From: Paludibacteraceae bacterium
Lineage (GTDB): Bacteria > Bacteroidota > Bacteroidia > Bacteroidales > Paludibacteraceae
Direction of reading: 5' to 3'
NCBI GenBank assembly: GCA_024401535.1
Contig: JAKSKX010000005.1
Span: 1-64,000 of the forward strand
Length of the DNA stretch: 64,000 bases
Numbering within the stretch: position 1 is the stretch's first letter; each line of letters starts with the position of its first letter. Positions 25,521 through 36,200 of this stretch are shown here, piece after piece. The notes beneath the pieces are model-generated. The model was not told where the DNA came from. It was given only the letters and a program-made list of their open reading frames with translations, and ran no database searches. The position numbers were made by a program, and so were the translations under genes.

Positions 25521-26803
25521 GATTCTTTCTGTTTTCCTGATGAAACCGTTAAAATTTTATTGTTGTAGTAATGAACAATGCTTCCGGAAATTGCAATCTC
25601 CAATGCTTCTGCTATTAAGTAAGCGTAGGCTGCTCCTTGTGCGCCGATAGATTCGATAAATCCGTTTGTTAAGGTGAAGCACACAGTTAGTGTTATTATG
25701 CTGATTGCAAAAGCTATGTTTTGTCTGTTCATTGCATAGAGCCCCTGGACTGTCAGAAACAATGCAGTTGTGCATAGCAGTGGAGCAGTGCTATAGGCTC
25801 TCAGGTATTCTATAGACATTAAGAACCTGGCCCCTAACAGAATCTTTACTGCAAGTGGTGCGAACAAATATGTTAGCAAACTAATTGCTGTAGAGTAGGC
25901 TATCACAATTATTAGACTTTTTCTAAAGTATCTTATTCCTGCTTCTTTGCTTTGCGCGAATTCTCTCGTTAATTTGGGGAATATTGCCATGGAAACAGGA
26001 ACATTTGTTATTGCAAGTATAGCAAATATAATCTTGTAGGCCCCTGAAAAATACCCTATGTCCAAAGGGTTCAATTTGCTGGCCCCTACGAGTGTAAGTG
26101 CAAGAGTTGGGGTGATAGACGAGAAAAGATTAGCTATAAATATAGGTGAAGATTTTTTTAGTAGATAAATAATGCCCTCTTTATCGGGACTTTTTGTGAT
26201 TACATTCTCCTTTTTTATGCAATAGTATAGTGTGCCGACAGCTCCTAAGATGTAGGGTAGTGAATATGTGACAAGGTAAGTTGAGCTGTCATTTTCACTT
26301 CTTACGCATGTCACTATAAGTATTGCTCCAGTTAATTTAATCAGGAAGTTTGTTATGCTCATCACCCCCATCTTTTCTGTCCCCTGAAAATACCAGGAAG
26401 GGTATAGACACCATCCAATATTTATTATCCATGCTGCAATGTACATGGTAACTTCTTCCTGACTGTTTGCGGCAGCAATGCTGTAGGGAATGAATATCAG
26501 TGCTGTAACCAGAAGCAATACACTTTTTATTGTGATTGTATTCCAAAAAATTTGGCCTAGTTTTTCTCGGTCGTTCTTGTATAAGGCAATTTCTTTGGTT
26601 GTTGAGTATTCAAAACTGAAGTTTACGAGTATAGTAGCGTAATTAGCGATGTTTTGTATGTATGTTACTTTGCCAAAGTTTAAAACCCCGAGTTTGTGTG
26701 ATATGTACGGGATTATTAGCATCGGAATAATGTAGTTGGCAAACTGAAATATAGTTAGCCAAACAGCATTTTTTACTACCTTTTTGTTCTCGTTGTTTCC
26801 CAT
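25517..26803 (-). CDS. Wzx/RfbX-type oligosaccharide flippase
   Basis: 428 residues with about 12 membrane helices. The opening [26 protein letters not shown] is typical of polysaccharide-biosynthesis (MATE-like) flippases, which move lipid-linked sugar units across the inner membrane. It overlaps rnhB by 4 bp, and its start codon overlaps the ABC-F gene stop by one base, so all three are cotranscribed. No glycan cluster is next to it, so the cargo is unknown. Confidence 0.87.
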   Translation of the reverse strand: MGNNENKKVVKNAVWLTIFQFANYIIPMLIIPYISHKLGVLNFGKVTYIQNIANYATILVNFSFEYSTTKEIALYKNDREKLGQIFWNTITIKSVLLLVTALIFIPYSIAAANSQEEVTMYIAAWIINIGWCLYPSWYFQGTEKMGVMSITNFLIKLTGAILIVTCVRSENDSSTYLVTYSLPYILGAVGTLYYCIKKENVITKSPDKEGIIYLLKKSSPIFIANLFSSITPTLALTLVGASKLNPLDIGYFSGAYKIIFAILAITNVPVSMAIFPKLTREFAQSKEAGIRYFRKSLIIVIAYSTAISLLTYLFAPLAVKILLGARFLMSIEYLRAYSTAPLLCTTALFLTVQGLYAMNRQNIAFAISIITLTVCFTLTNGFIESIGAQGAAYAYLIAEALEIAISGSIVHYYNNKILTVSSGKQKES

Positions 26804-28698
26804 TATGCTTCTGCTTTTTCGCTAAGTTCGAGCCACATCATTTCCTTTTCATCCAGTTCATTCGACACATGTTCGAAACGCTTGCTCTTTTCAACGATTT
26901 CTTCGGAAGAAAGTGTGCCGGATGACATGATTTCCTCCAACTCCTTTTTTTCTTTTGAAAGGCTTTCTATGTCTATATTTAGCTGTTCCAGAAGCTTCTG
27001 CTCCTTGTATGAAAGTTTCTTGTTGCTTGGGTTTTTCTGCTTGTAGCTGTTTGCCGGAACTTCCTGTTGAGACTTGTTGTTTTTTGCGGTTTCTTCAGCT
27101 TTTTTCTGTTCTTCCACTTCAGTGTATATCCTATAGTCTGAGTAGTTTCCAGGAAAATCTTTTACTATGCCGTTACCTTTAAACACAAGAAGATGGTCAA
27201 TTGTCTTGTCCATGAAGTATCTGTCATGACTGACTATAATCACGTTTCCAGGAAAGTTGGCCAAATATTCTTCAAGTATCGCTAATGTAGTGATGTCAAG
27301 GTCGTTTGTAGGCTCGTCCAGAATAAGCAGATTCGGACTGCTCATCAGTACTTCACAAAGTGCAAGTCTTTTCCTTTCGCCTCCGGACAATTTATATACA
27401 TAGTCCTGCTGGCGTGAAGGAGAAAACAGAAATTGAGACAGCAGTTGCGATGCTGTGAATTTTTGTCCTGTTCCCAGGTCAACCACATCAGCATGAGCCT
27501 TTACTACATCTATCACTTTTTTGCCCTCTTCTTCGGGTTTTAGTTCTTGGGAATAGTAACCGATTCTGACGGTTTCTCCTATTACAATTTGTCCGCTGTC
27601 TGGCTTTGTTTCTCCTGTTATCATCTTTAGGAGAGTAGTCTTGCCAGATCCGTTCTCGCCAGTTATTCCAAGCTTCTCATGACGGGCCATGTTATAGTAG
27701 AAGTTGTCTAAAATGACCTTTTTATCGAACTTTTTGCTTATATACTGGGCTTCGATTATCTTGCTTCCAATGTATGACTTGCTCTGCTTCAGTGAAAGGT
27801 CTTCCTCAACTCTTTTGTTTTTGAGCCTAGCTTCGATTTCTTGGAACCTGTCAAGTCTGTACTTGGCCTTGCCGCCACGAGCCTGAGGCTGTCTTCTCAC
27901 CCATTCGATTTCGCGCCTGTAGGCATTTCTGAGATGCTGTTCTGTACGTTCCTCGATTTCCCTTCTCTGCTCTTTCTTTTCAAGATAGTAGCTGTAGTTA
28001 CCGATATATGAATATGCTTGAAGGTCTGCTATTTCGATAATCTTGTTGCATACGCGGTCAAGGAAATATCTGTCGTGGGTTACCATGAGGATTGCCTTTT
28101 TCTGGTTGGACAGAATATCTTCTAGCCATTCAACCATGGCAAGGTCCAGGTGGTTTGTAGGCTCGTCCATGATAAGTATGTCCGAATCGCACATAAGTGC
28201 CGCAGCTAAAGCAACTCTTTTTCTGCCGCCTCCACTTAAATTTTCTACCTTTTCATCGAGGTTTTTTATTCCTAATTGGGAAAGTGTTCGTTTTATTTCG
28301 GTTTCTATGTCCCAGGCGTTTAGCCTGTCCATTTCGTGAGTTAGCTTCAAAATAAGGGCTTCGTCCGAATTCTTATCTATAGCTTCTTCGTACTGTCTAA
28401 TTATTTTAGCGGTTTCCTTTTGGTTCCTAAGTACGGCTTCTATGACAGTTTCACCGGCTACGAATTCTGGGTTTTGTGGCAGGTAGCTGATGCGCAAGTC
28501 CTTTTTATAGATAATATTGCCTGAATCAGCTTCTTCTTGCTTTAGAATTATCTTCATCAGCGTACTTTTGCCGCAACCGTTAGTTCCGACAAGCGCAGTC
28601 TTTTCTCCTTCGCATAGTGTGAAGGAAACTCCGTTGAATAGCTCTCTGTCACCGAATCTTTTGCTGACGTTTTCTATTCCTATTAAGTTTTCTGCCAT
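26803..28698 (-). CDS. ABC-F family ATPase, Uup-like
   Basis: 631 residues with two ABC domains and no membrane helices. The first domain has GTNGCGKST, signature LSGGGRKRVALA (GGG instead of the usual GGQ) and DILIMDEPTNHLDL. A linker rich in Arg/Lys/Glu (about 240-310) follows. The second domain has GENGSGKTT, LSGGERKRLALC and LLILDEPTNDLDI. A C-terminal coiled coil (about 550-625) completes the Uup layout. ABC-F proteins act on the ribosome or on branched DNA structures; this one is most like Uup/Mdf-type. It starts the flippase-rnhB unit, 11 bp after the PCMD-like gene. Confidence 0.9.
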   Translation of the reverse strand: MAENLIGIENVSKRFGDRELFNGVSFTLCEGEKTALVGTNGCGKSTLMKIILKQEEADSGNIIYKKDLRISYLPQNPEFVAGETVIEAVLRNQKETAKIIRQYEEAIDKNSDEALILKLTHEMDRLNAWDIETEIKRTLSQLGIKNLDEKVENLSGGGRKRVALAAALMCDSDILIMDEPTNHLDLAMVEWLEDILSNQKKAILMVTHDRYFLDRVCNKIIEIADLQAYSYIGNYSYYLEKKEQRREIEERTEQHLRNAYRREIEWVRRQPQARGGKAKYRLDRFQEIEARLKNKRVEEDLSLKQSKSYIGSKIIEAQYISKKFDKKVILDNFYYNMARHEKLGITGENGSGKTTLLKMITGETKPDSGQIVIGETVRIGYYSQELKPEEEGKKVIDVVKAHADVVDLGTGQKFTASQLLSQFLFSPSRQQDYVYKLSGGERKRLALCEVLMSSPNLLILDEPTNDLDITTLAILEEYLANFPGNVIIVSHDRYFMDKTIDHLLVFKGNGIVKDFPGNYSDYRIYTEVEEQKKAEETAKNNKSQQEVPANSYKQKNPSNKKLSYKEQKLLEQLNIDIESLSKEKKELEEIMSSGTLSSEEIVEKSKRFEHVSNELDEKEMMWLELSEKAEA

Positions 28699-28709
28699 AT
28701 CTGTTGTTG

Positions 28710-29666
28710 TTAGTAAACTAATTCTACGTTGTCAACCCAAAACTTGTCGCCGATAGCGCCCGCAAAAGCTCCGCCGTAGCCGCAAGAAAATCGGATGATG
28801 ATGTGAGTCGGCGTGTCGTCTATAGTTCCGTATTCAGCCTCGTCTATCTTCATTTTTTTGCCTTTGCTGTTTTTGCCCCATATAGGGTATCCCTTATAGT
28901 TTGCACCCATATAGTCCTTGAAGTCAGGCTCTTTCTCGATGTTTCCGTACTTCAGGGGCAATGTGTAGTCGTTAACCCAGTCGCTTGTGCTTTCCTTTAT
29001 TCTGATATAGCCTGTAGCAATTCTTTTAGCATGTAGTTTGCCCGTTTCATCCTCCCATCTCTTTTGGAGGATTACCGACACTTCAGCCTCGTTCTTGCCT
29101 TCTAGGTCCGTTGTCTTTGTGACGGTTATTTTTTGTCTTTTGCCACCAATGGATGCCTTATAGTCGAACTTCAATGCCTTCGGCTTTCCGGTAAATGGAA
29201 TTCCCTGCATCATGTATTGCATAGGTTTGTCCCCGTCCTTGATAGGCTCGTCAAGATAACCAGTAAATATGCTTCCGGTTGCAAGACAGCTAAGGTTGAT
29301 CATTCCGAGAACTTTGACGCTTTCGAGTACGCTTTCAAGTCGTGCACAATATCCGTTGCCTCTCTTCTCAGGGAATACAGTACTGCTTCCCTTGTCGATT
29401 CCGGAAACGTGTGCATATATGCTTGATGTCTCCCACGGCGAGTCACCTCTTTCTCTGGCTTTTGCCCCTTTTACGGTACCTGGCTTTCCTATTTCATAGA
29501 CTTCCTTGGTACCGTTTCCGATTATAAAGCTCTCCTCTATAAGCCTCTTCTCCCATGAATCCATGTCGGAGTATTTTATCTGCTGCGCATTTGCAAGATT
29601 CAATCCCAAAAGAATCGAGGCGCATAGTGCTTTCGTCTTGTTTGTTATCTTTCTCCTTACTATCAT
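28710..29666 (-). CDS. Secreted PCMD-like (putative carbohydrate-metabolism domain) protein
   Basis: 318 residues with a signal peptide (about 1-27, ending LANAQ). The mature chain reads as a jelly-roll with landmarks SDMDSWEKR, SPWETSS, ALKFDYKAS, and the ending GDKFWVDNVELVY. This layout I associate with PCMD/galactose-binding-like domains of Bacteroidota. It is likely a periplasmic or surface carbohydrate-related protein, with the activity unknown. It is preceded by dedA at a 94-bp gap and followed by the ABC-F gene at 11 bp. Confidence 0.65.
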   Translation of the reverse strand: MIVRRKITNKTKALCASILLGLNLANAQQIKYSDMDSWEKRLIEESFIIGNGTKEVYEIGKPGTVKGAKARERGDSPWETSSIYAHVSGIDKGSSTVFPEKRGNGYCARLESVLESVKVLGMINLSCLATGSIFTGYLDEPIKDGDKPMQYMMQGIPFTGKPKALKFDYKASIGGKRQKITVTKTTDLEGKNEAEVSVILQKRWEDETGKLHAKRIATGYIRIKESTSDWVNDYTLPLKYGNIEKEPDFKDYMGANYKGYPIWGKNSKGKKMKIDEAEYGTIDDTPTHIIIRFSCGYGGAFAGAIGDKFWVDNVELVY

Positions 29667-29760
29667 TATAATTAGTGTAGTTTGTGTTTCAAGTATCTGT
29701 TGGTGAAGTTAAAAAACATCGGTTTGATCGTATATTTCTTGGTTATTGCAAGATTCGGAA

Positions 29761-30213
29761 TCAATTGAATAAAGAAATGGAATAAACTGAGATATACATC
29801 CAGCTGACATATCTGATTGTTTTTCCCAATAGGACTGTCATCCAAACTTTCCATTGCGAAACCTTCATGTATCCAAGTGTCACAACTATTATGTTTCCAA
29901 GAACCGGCACCCAAGAAATGAGCCCTAGCCATACTCCATATTTGTCAACCCATACCTTTGCTTTCTCCACTTTCGTATGGTCTATTTTGTAGTATTTTTC
30001 AAGCCACTCTGTTTTTCCCATGTATCCGAGCCAGTAGCAGGTCATTTCGCCTATAGTGTTTCCTGCTATTGCTGTCCAAACCAGATGCCATTTGTTCGCT
30101 CCGGCGAAGATAAGTGCTGTCATTACGCCCTCGGAAGGAACAGGGATTATTGTTCCTGCCAGGAATGCTGCAATGAACATTCCCCATAGACCGTATTCAG
30201 CAAGAAAATCCAT
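29761..30213 (-). CDS. DedA/VTT-family membrane protein (YqaA-like)
   Basis: 150 residues. Family landmarks are the N-terminal GMFIAAFLAGTIIPVPSEGVMTALI, the amphipathic IGEMTCYWLGYMGKTEWLEKYYKI, and SWVPVLGNIIVVTLGYMKVSQWKV. DedA/VTT proteins are linked to lipid carrier scrambling at the inner membrane. The length is normal for the short YqaA-like group. It follows a polytopic membrane protein gene by 9 bp. The 94 bp after it contain nothing I can support. Confidence 0.88.
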   Translation of the reverse strand: MDFLAEYGLWGMFIAAFLAGTIIPVPSEGVMTALIFAGANKWHLVWTAIAGNTIGEMTCYWLGYMGKTEWLEKYYKIDHTKVEKAKVWVDKYGVWLGLISWVPVLGNIIVVTLGYMKVSQWKVWMTVLLGKTIRYVSWMYISVYSISLFN

Positions 30214-30222
30214 TGCCTTTGT

Positions 30223-31212
30223 TTACTCGATATACTGCATAATAACGAACGCAGCGTTGATTACTGCCAAAATTATGGCTATCCATCGGGAAATTAGGTC
30301 TTTGTCGAATAGAGCGCTCAGCATACATCCCAGAAACAATGCTCCGAAAGCTGTCACTGTATGCAGTGCGTAACCGATGCCGTCCTTGAATATCACGACG
30401 AACAGAATACTTATGAAGAACACTGCGAAAAGCAGTGTGAACATTCCTCGTTGCCTAACACTTTCATGTGTGAAGAATATGGACAACCTGAATAGGGAGT
30501 ATATTGAAAGAAGAAGTACGAAAAGTGAGTAAATCTTCTCTATTATGCTCAAATCGTAGTAGCCGTCAAGCGATACAAGCTGAAGCACTGGTGTGGCTAT
30601 AGTGCTGAAGTCTATTCCAATATATAGCAGAATGGGAATAGAGTACAGCAGTGTCACCAGATAGCCTATTATAAGGGAGAGTAGTGTTCTCACCGAAAAT
30701 GCGTTGCAGAATCTGAAAAATGACGCAATAGGAACAGCATAGAGAATAAACAAAGGAAAGTTTATCGACCCCAATGCTATTAGAGCCCCTATATTGAAAG
30801 AAATTAGCTCTGAGCGGTTGTCAACGTACGCCAGTGCCAGAATGACTGCAATAAGCAATATAAGAGCGTGTATTCCGCCCGCACTGGCCATGTCGTGTGT
30901 TGTGAACAAAGTAAGGAAAAAGGCGCCTGTAATCGTAGGCAGCAGCGTTCTGACTCTGATAAGGCTGAATTTTTCATTTATGATGAAAAGCAGGTATGAA
31001 ATCAGGAGCGCTCCGATCAGGTTGGCATAGTCTCTGAAGCTTTCGCCAAAATTGACATAGTAAAGTACCTGAGACAATACTGATCCGGCTGTTTCGTCCT
31101 CGGATGTTAAGGCTATGGTTTGAGGTAGAGTAAGCCACAAAGCTATAGTAACAACTATCCATATTGTATAGTTGATAATGCTTGGTTCTATTTTATTTGT
31201 CCAATTTCTCAT
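30223..31212 (-). CDS. Polytopic membrane protein, possibly DUF6427
   Basis: 329 residues with about ten hydrophobic segments and short loops. Polar landmarks are NFGESFRDYANLIG and TTHDMASAGGIHALI. The pattern resembles the DUF6427 group found beside purD in other Bacteroidales, but this family call is from memory and weak. Some segments recall glycosyltransferase-type membrane scaffolds. It lies after the purD terminator and 9 bp before dedA. Confidence 0.6.
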   Translation of the reverse strand: MRNWTNKIEPSIINYTIWIVVTIALWLTLPQTIALTSEDETAGSVLSQVLYYVNFGESFRDYANLIGALLISYLLFIINEKFSLIRVRTLLPTITGAFFLTLFTTHDMASAGGIHALILLIAVILALAYVDNRSELISFNIGALIALGSINFPLFILYAVPIASFFRFCNAFSVRTLLSLIIGYLVTLLYSIPILLYIGIDFSTIATPVLQLVSLDGYYDLSIIEKIYSLFVLLLSIYSLFRLSIFFTHESVRQRGMFTLLFAVFFISILFVVIFKDGIGYALHTVTAFGALFLGCMLSALFDKDLISRWIAIILAVINAAFVIMQYIE

Positions 31213-31234
31213 CCTCTGTCTGATAGATAATAAT

Positions 31235-31270
31235 AAGGAGAATTCGCGGATAAATCCATGAATTCTCCTT
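31235..31270 (-). terminator. Terminator of purD
   Basis: Perfect 11-base arms AAGGAGAATTC and GAATTCTCCTT around a 14-nt loop, 14 bp past the purD stop. Confidence 0.9.
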
Positions 31271-31284
31271 ATTTGTATTATGTT

Positions 31285-32553
31285 TTACAAGTCAAAACCG
31301 ATGTCTCTTCTGAAGTATTTCTTCTCGAAGTCGATTGTGTTTGCGTTCTTGAACGACTGAGCAAGTGCTTCAGCCTTAGTGTTTCCGTAAGAGCTGACAG
31401 ACATAACGCGGCCACCGCTTGTTACGATGTTGCCGTTTTCAATCTTTGTTCCTGCGTGGAATACTATGCTGTTCTCTACTTTGTCAAGTCCTGTGATGAC
31501 CTTGCCCTTCTCGTAAGCCTCAGGGTATCCTCCGGAAACAAGCATTACGGTAACCGCAGTGCGTGAATCCTCCTCCAACACTCTTGAACCAAGGTTGCCC
31601 TCAGCTACGCCTTCAAACAAGTCAACAAGGTCGCTCTTGATACGAAGCATTACAGCTTCAGTTTCAGGGTCTCCCATACGAACGTTGTACTCGATAACCA
31701 TAGGCTCGTTCTTGACGTTTATCAAGCCAAGGAATATGAATCCCTTATATGTGATCTTCTCTTCTTTTAATCCCTTGATTGTAGGGATGACGATACGCTC
31801 CTCAACCTTCTTCATGAATGTTGCGTCTGCGAAAGGAACAGGGCTGACAGCACCCATGCCTCCTGTGTTCAATCCCTTGTCACCCTCTCCAATTCTCTTG
31901 TAGTCCTTTGCAACAGGAAGAATCTTGTATGACTCTCCGTCAGTTAGGACGAATACAGAACACTCGATGCCAGAAAGGAACTCCTCGATCACTACAGTAG
32001 CACTGGCTGCACCGAACTTTCCGTCAAGCATGTTGGCTAGTTCTAACTTGGCTGTTTCAAGGTCAGGGATGATAAGCACACCCTTTCCGGCAGCAAGACC
32101 GTCAGCTTTAAGGACGTAAGGAGCTTCAAGAGTCTCAAGAAACTTCTTTCCCTCCTCCAAAGTTGCAGAAGTGAAGCTCTTGTACTGGGCAGTAGGGATG
32201 TTGTGGCGTATCATGAATGCCTTTGCAAAATCTTTGCTTCCCTCCAATTCGGCACCCTGCTTCGAAGGTCCAATAACAGGAATGCTCTTTAACTGAGTGT
32301 CGTTCTGGAAAAAGTCATATACACCCTTAACAAGCGGATCTTCAGGACCAACAACCACCATGTCGATTTTTTTCTCGATGGCAAAAGCCTTGATAGCTTC
32401 GAAATCGTCAGCCTTGATGTTAACATTCTGAGCCAATCCTGCTGTACCTCCATTTCCTGGAGCTACATAAAGATTCTCTACTTTAGGGCTTTGCTTGATT
32501 TTCCAAGCCAAAGCGTGCTCGCGTCCTCCGCTTCCTAACAATAGTATATTCAT
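31285..32553 (-). CDS. purD: Phosphoribosylamine-glycine ligase
   Basis: 422 residues, standard length. The enzyme makes glycinamide ribonucleotide in purine synthesis. Visible blocks are [28 protein letters not shown], the ATP-grasp segments [14 protein letters not shown] and [14 protein letters not shown], and [15 protein letters not shown]. It lies 42 bp downstream of a polysaccharide deacetylase gene on the same strand and may be cotranscribed with it. Intact. Confidence 0.96.
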   Translation of the reverse strand: MNILLLGSGGREHALAWKIKQSPKVENLYVAPGNGGTAGLAQNVNIKADDFEAIKAFAIEKKIDMVVVGPEDPLVKGVYDFFQNDTQLKSIPVIGPSKQGAELEGSKDFAKAFMIRHNIPTAQYKSFTSATLEEGKKFLETLEAPYVLKADGLAAGKGVLIIPDLETAKLELANMLDGKFGAASATVVIEEFLSGIECSVFVLTDGESYKILPVAKDYKRIGEGDKGLNTGGMGAVSPVPFADATFMKKVEERIVIPTIKGLKEEKITYKGFIFLGLINVKNEPMVIEYNVRMGDPETEAVMLRIKSDLVDLFEGVAEGNLGSRVLEEDSRTAVTVMLVSGGYPEAYEKGKVITGLDKVENSIVFHAGTKIENGNIVTSGGRVMSVSSYGNTKAEALAQSFKNANTIDFEKKYFRRDIGFDL

Positions 32554-32595
32554 AGTCTTATAATTATTATCTGGATAAACCTAATGAATTTGAAC

Positions 32596-33225
32596 TTAGA
32601 ATAGAGGTTTCATCTCTATTTTTTCGAATGAGTAGCCTTGAGATTTCAGCCATTCGATAGACTGTGGCAGTGCTGTCTTGAGTTTGTCAATGCTTTTCAG
32701 CGAATCATGAAATACGATAACAGATCCGTTTCGTGCATATTTTTTGACATTGTCGAACACATCCTGCGCAGTCAGTTTTTTGCTATAGTCTCTGGTCACC
32801 ACATCCCACATTATAATCCTGCGGGTTCTTCTTAGTATCAGGGCATGAATCTTTCTAAGCTGTCCGTGTGGGGGCCTGAAAAGATTCGAGTTTATTAGCT
32901 TGTCGGCCTCATATATGTTCTTGAAATAGTGCTGACTGCTAACCTTGAATGCTTGGAGATGGTTGAATGTGTGGTTTCCCACGGAATGCCCTTCGCTGAG
33001 AATGTTTGCGAAAAGTTCCGGGTGTTTCCTCACATTATCTCCCACGCAGAAGAATGTGGCTTTAATGTTGTATTTTCTCAAAGTCTCCAGAATCCATGGG
33101 TTAGCTTCGGGAATAGGTCCGTCGTCAAAAGTGAGATAAACCTTTTTCTCGCTGCTGTTTATTCTCCAGACAGACTCTTTGTACAAGAGGTGTCGGACGA
33201 ATTCTGGAGGTTGTTCAATAAACAT
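32596..33225 (-). CDS. Polysaccharide deacetylase (NodB, CE4) family protein
   Basis: 209 residues, essentially a bare NodB domain. Motif 1 is TFDDGP (catalytic and metal-binding Asp), motif 2 is HSVGNHTFNH (metal histidines), motif 3 is RPPHGQ and motif 4 is WDVVTRDYS. Family members remove acetyl groups from peptidoglycan or other glycans. No signal peptide is seen, so the location is uncertain. Its ATG overlaps the DUF2723 stop by one base, which implies a joint role in envelope glycan work, but the substrate is unknown. Confidence 0.9.
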   Translation of the reverse strand: MFIEQPPEFVRHLLYKESVWRINSSEKKVYLTFDDGPIPEANPWILETLRKYNIKATFFCVGDNVRKHPELFANILSEGHSVGNHTFNHLQAFKVSSQHYFKNIYEADKLINSNLFRPPHGQLRKIHALILRRTRRIIMWDVVTRDYSKKLTAQDVFDNVKKYARNGSVIVFHDSLKSIDKLKTALPQSIEWLKSQGYSFEKIEMKPLF

Positions 33226-36200
33226 TATCTCTTACTAAAATATTTGGCAAGCTCTCTGTAAAAGTCATTGACTGTCTGAGTGTTGGCATCAGAGTACTCT
33301 GTGTCTTCAGCTCTCTTGGCAGACTCGTTCAAAGAGTCGTACATGCTCCAGTACTGCGCAACATCGTTGGATGCGCTCTTCTTCTGATTCTCACTAAGCT
33401 TGTTGAACCAGTCTCTGTACTGCTTGCAAGTAGTAGTAATTTCATCGCGTAGAGCCTTGCCTTTTTCTATTTCGCCAAGACCAAGATACATGTTCGAGAT
33501 ACGAACATTTGAATAATCTGCGTACACATTATATGTCGGAAGCTCCTCCATGCACTTGTCAAGTACTGCAATTGCACTGTCTTTCTTGCCCTCTGCGATT
33601 AGGCCGTCAGCCAATCTTAGGAACATGTGTCGGAAAGTCTTACCCATTCTCATGGCATTCTCATCCATGTATGTGTTAGGGTCTTTGACGTTACCCCAGG
33701 CAAACTTGTTCATCATGTTGTCATACATGATGTCTGTGTCGATTGCGTCAATTCTCTTGAATGGAGTCACGCGGTAGCCCATACCTTCAAGTCTTAGATA
33801 GCTGTAGTCTCCCATTACAGGCTTGCCGTTTTGGTCAACGAACTTTCTGCCGTTCTCGACTCTCTGCTCAACACTCTCGAACTCACTATAGCTTTCGCTT
33901 CCTACAGTGACAGCGAAGTATATAGGAGTCTTCCAGTCCTTGTTCGAGCGGATCAAGTCAAGAATGAACAAATCCTGCTTGCCAAGATAATTCTTTCCAG
34001 AGAAGTCTAAAACCATTGGCTTGATCTTCTTAACTCCGCCTGTAGTGTCTATGTCATCAACTGTTGGTTTGAAACCGGCAGCGATTACAGCGTCATAGTC
34101 AACAGGAACGATAATCTTTTTTGTAGGAAGAATGTTGATGTTGTCTCTATATCCAAGATTCTTGGACAAATTTGTGTTAAGCATGAACTCGAAGGCCTGA
34201 TCGATAGTTAGTGATTCGAACTTGTCGTCGATGTAAACAACGTCAAGCTTTCCGTTAGAGTAGTCTGCAGACTTCAGTCCCATAGGAAGAGCCTTTGAAT
34301 CGTATGCGTCGTTCTGCATTTGGTCAACATACCAGTCCATCTGTAGGTAAGAAAGGTTACCCACACGCTTGTCTGTTCCCTCGCCTTCTACCTCCTGGTT
34401 GTACCAAAGAGGGAAAGTGTCGTTGTCTCCGTTTGTGAATATGATACCCTGGCTTGGAATAGACCTCAAGTAGTTTGCACCGTAGTCTCTGCAAATGAAT
34501 CTTCCGCTTCTGTCGTGGTCATCCCAGTTCTGAACGGCCAAAACAGTAGGAACTGATGACGACATTGCCAATGCAATGACAGCGCAGATTTTCTTGTTAG
34601 AGATTATTTGGTTCAAAAGCTGAGCTATGTAAAGTACACCGAAGCCAATCCATATACAGAACGCATAGAAACTACCTGCATACGCGTAGTCTCGTTCACG
34701 TGGCTGGTATGGTGTCTGGTTCAAATATACTACGATAGCAAGTCCAGTCATTACGAACAACACCAAAGTAAGCCAGAAGCTCTGCATACCCTTCTTGCCT
34801 CTGCTGAATTGAGACAAGATACCAAAGATTCCCAAAATCAAAGGAAGGAAGTAGTAAGTGTTCCTACCTCTGTTCTCCTTCATAATATCAGGAAGTGACT
34901 CTTGGTCTCCAACCAATAGATTGTCAATGAAAGGAATACCCGAAATCCAGTTTCCGTTAGTTATCTCGCCATGTCCCTGAATGTCGTTTTGTCTTCCCAC
35001 GAAGTTCCACATGAAGTATCTCCAGTACATGAATCCCACTTGGTATGTAAAGAAGAACTGCATGTTGTCAGCCTGTGTCGGAGCCGCAATCTTTTTGCCG
35101 TTGTCAGCTCTGATTATGTTCTTGTCATTTACACCTCCCCAGCTCTTGTATGCCTTGACATGACTCTGCTGTTTGCTATGCATACGAGGGAACAGCATCT
35201 GGAACTGAGACTGGTACTGGTATGTTTTCTTTGTGTCGTAAACAATGTACTTGTCAGCTTCGTTTTCGTTCTTCTTGATAGCCTTTGCATAAAGGTTGTA
35301 GCCTTCGTCGTAGGCAACTGTTCCCGAACGGGTTCTCTTGTATTCAGATGCATAGCTTTCTCCGTAAAGAAGCGGAGTGTCGCCGTACTGGTCACGGTTC
35401 AAGTAGCTCTTTAGTGCGAATACGTCGTCCGGAGAGTTCTGGTCCATTGTAGGATTAGCACACGAACGGATGATTAGCACTGCATAGGTAGAGTAGCCAA
35501 GAAGTATCACTGTCAAACAAATCATGATTGTGTTTAGCAATACTACAGGCTTCTTGATTACATTTGAGTTCTGGCTGTAGAATAGGAATGCTGCCAATCC
35601 TATTGTAAGGACAATTCCTAGGAATATGTGTGTGCCAAAGAACGGAATGCCAAGCAGCACGACAGAAGCTACGAAGAAGGCAATCTGCTTTGTTGTTAGC
35701 TCATCTCCCTTGTTGAATGTAATATAGATGCCATAGATTAGGCAGGCAATCAATACTACACTATATATTACAGTTCCTGTGTTGAAACTGCATCCAAGCG
35801 TATTTACAAAGAACAGTTCGAACCATCCTGCTGTAGTCACGAAACCTGGAACCACTCCATAAAGGATTACAGCCAAAAGGAAGCATGAGAAAATCAATGA
35901 ATAGATGATTCCCTTTGTTGTTGTGTTCTTGTTCTTTCTGAAGTAGTAAACAAGTACTAGCGCTGGAATTGAAAGCAGGTTCAAAAGGTGGACACCTATT
36001 GAAAGTCCCATCAAGTATGCAATAAGCACAAGCCAACGGTTTGCGTAAGGCTTGTCAGCAATATCCTCCCACTTCAATATTGCCCAGAACACCACGGCTG
36101 TAAACATTGAGGAAGAAGCATATACCTCAGCCTCGACTGCCGAGAACCAGAATGTGTCAGAGAAAGTGTATGCCAAAGCACCAATAACACCGCAACTCAT

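Noticed and set aside
29672-29932. Alternative-frame tail suggesting a DedA frameshift
   Set aside because: The DedA frame at 29761-30213 already has the normal length and family end; the other frame is chance overlap.
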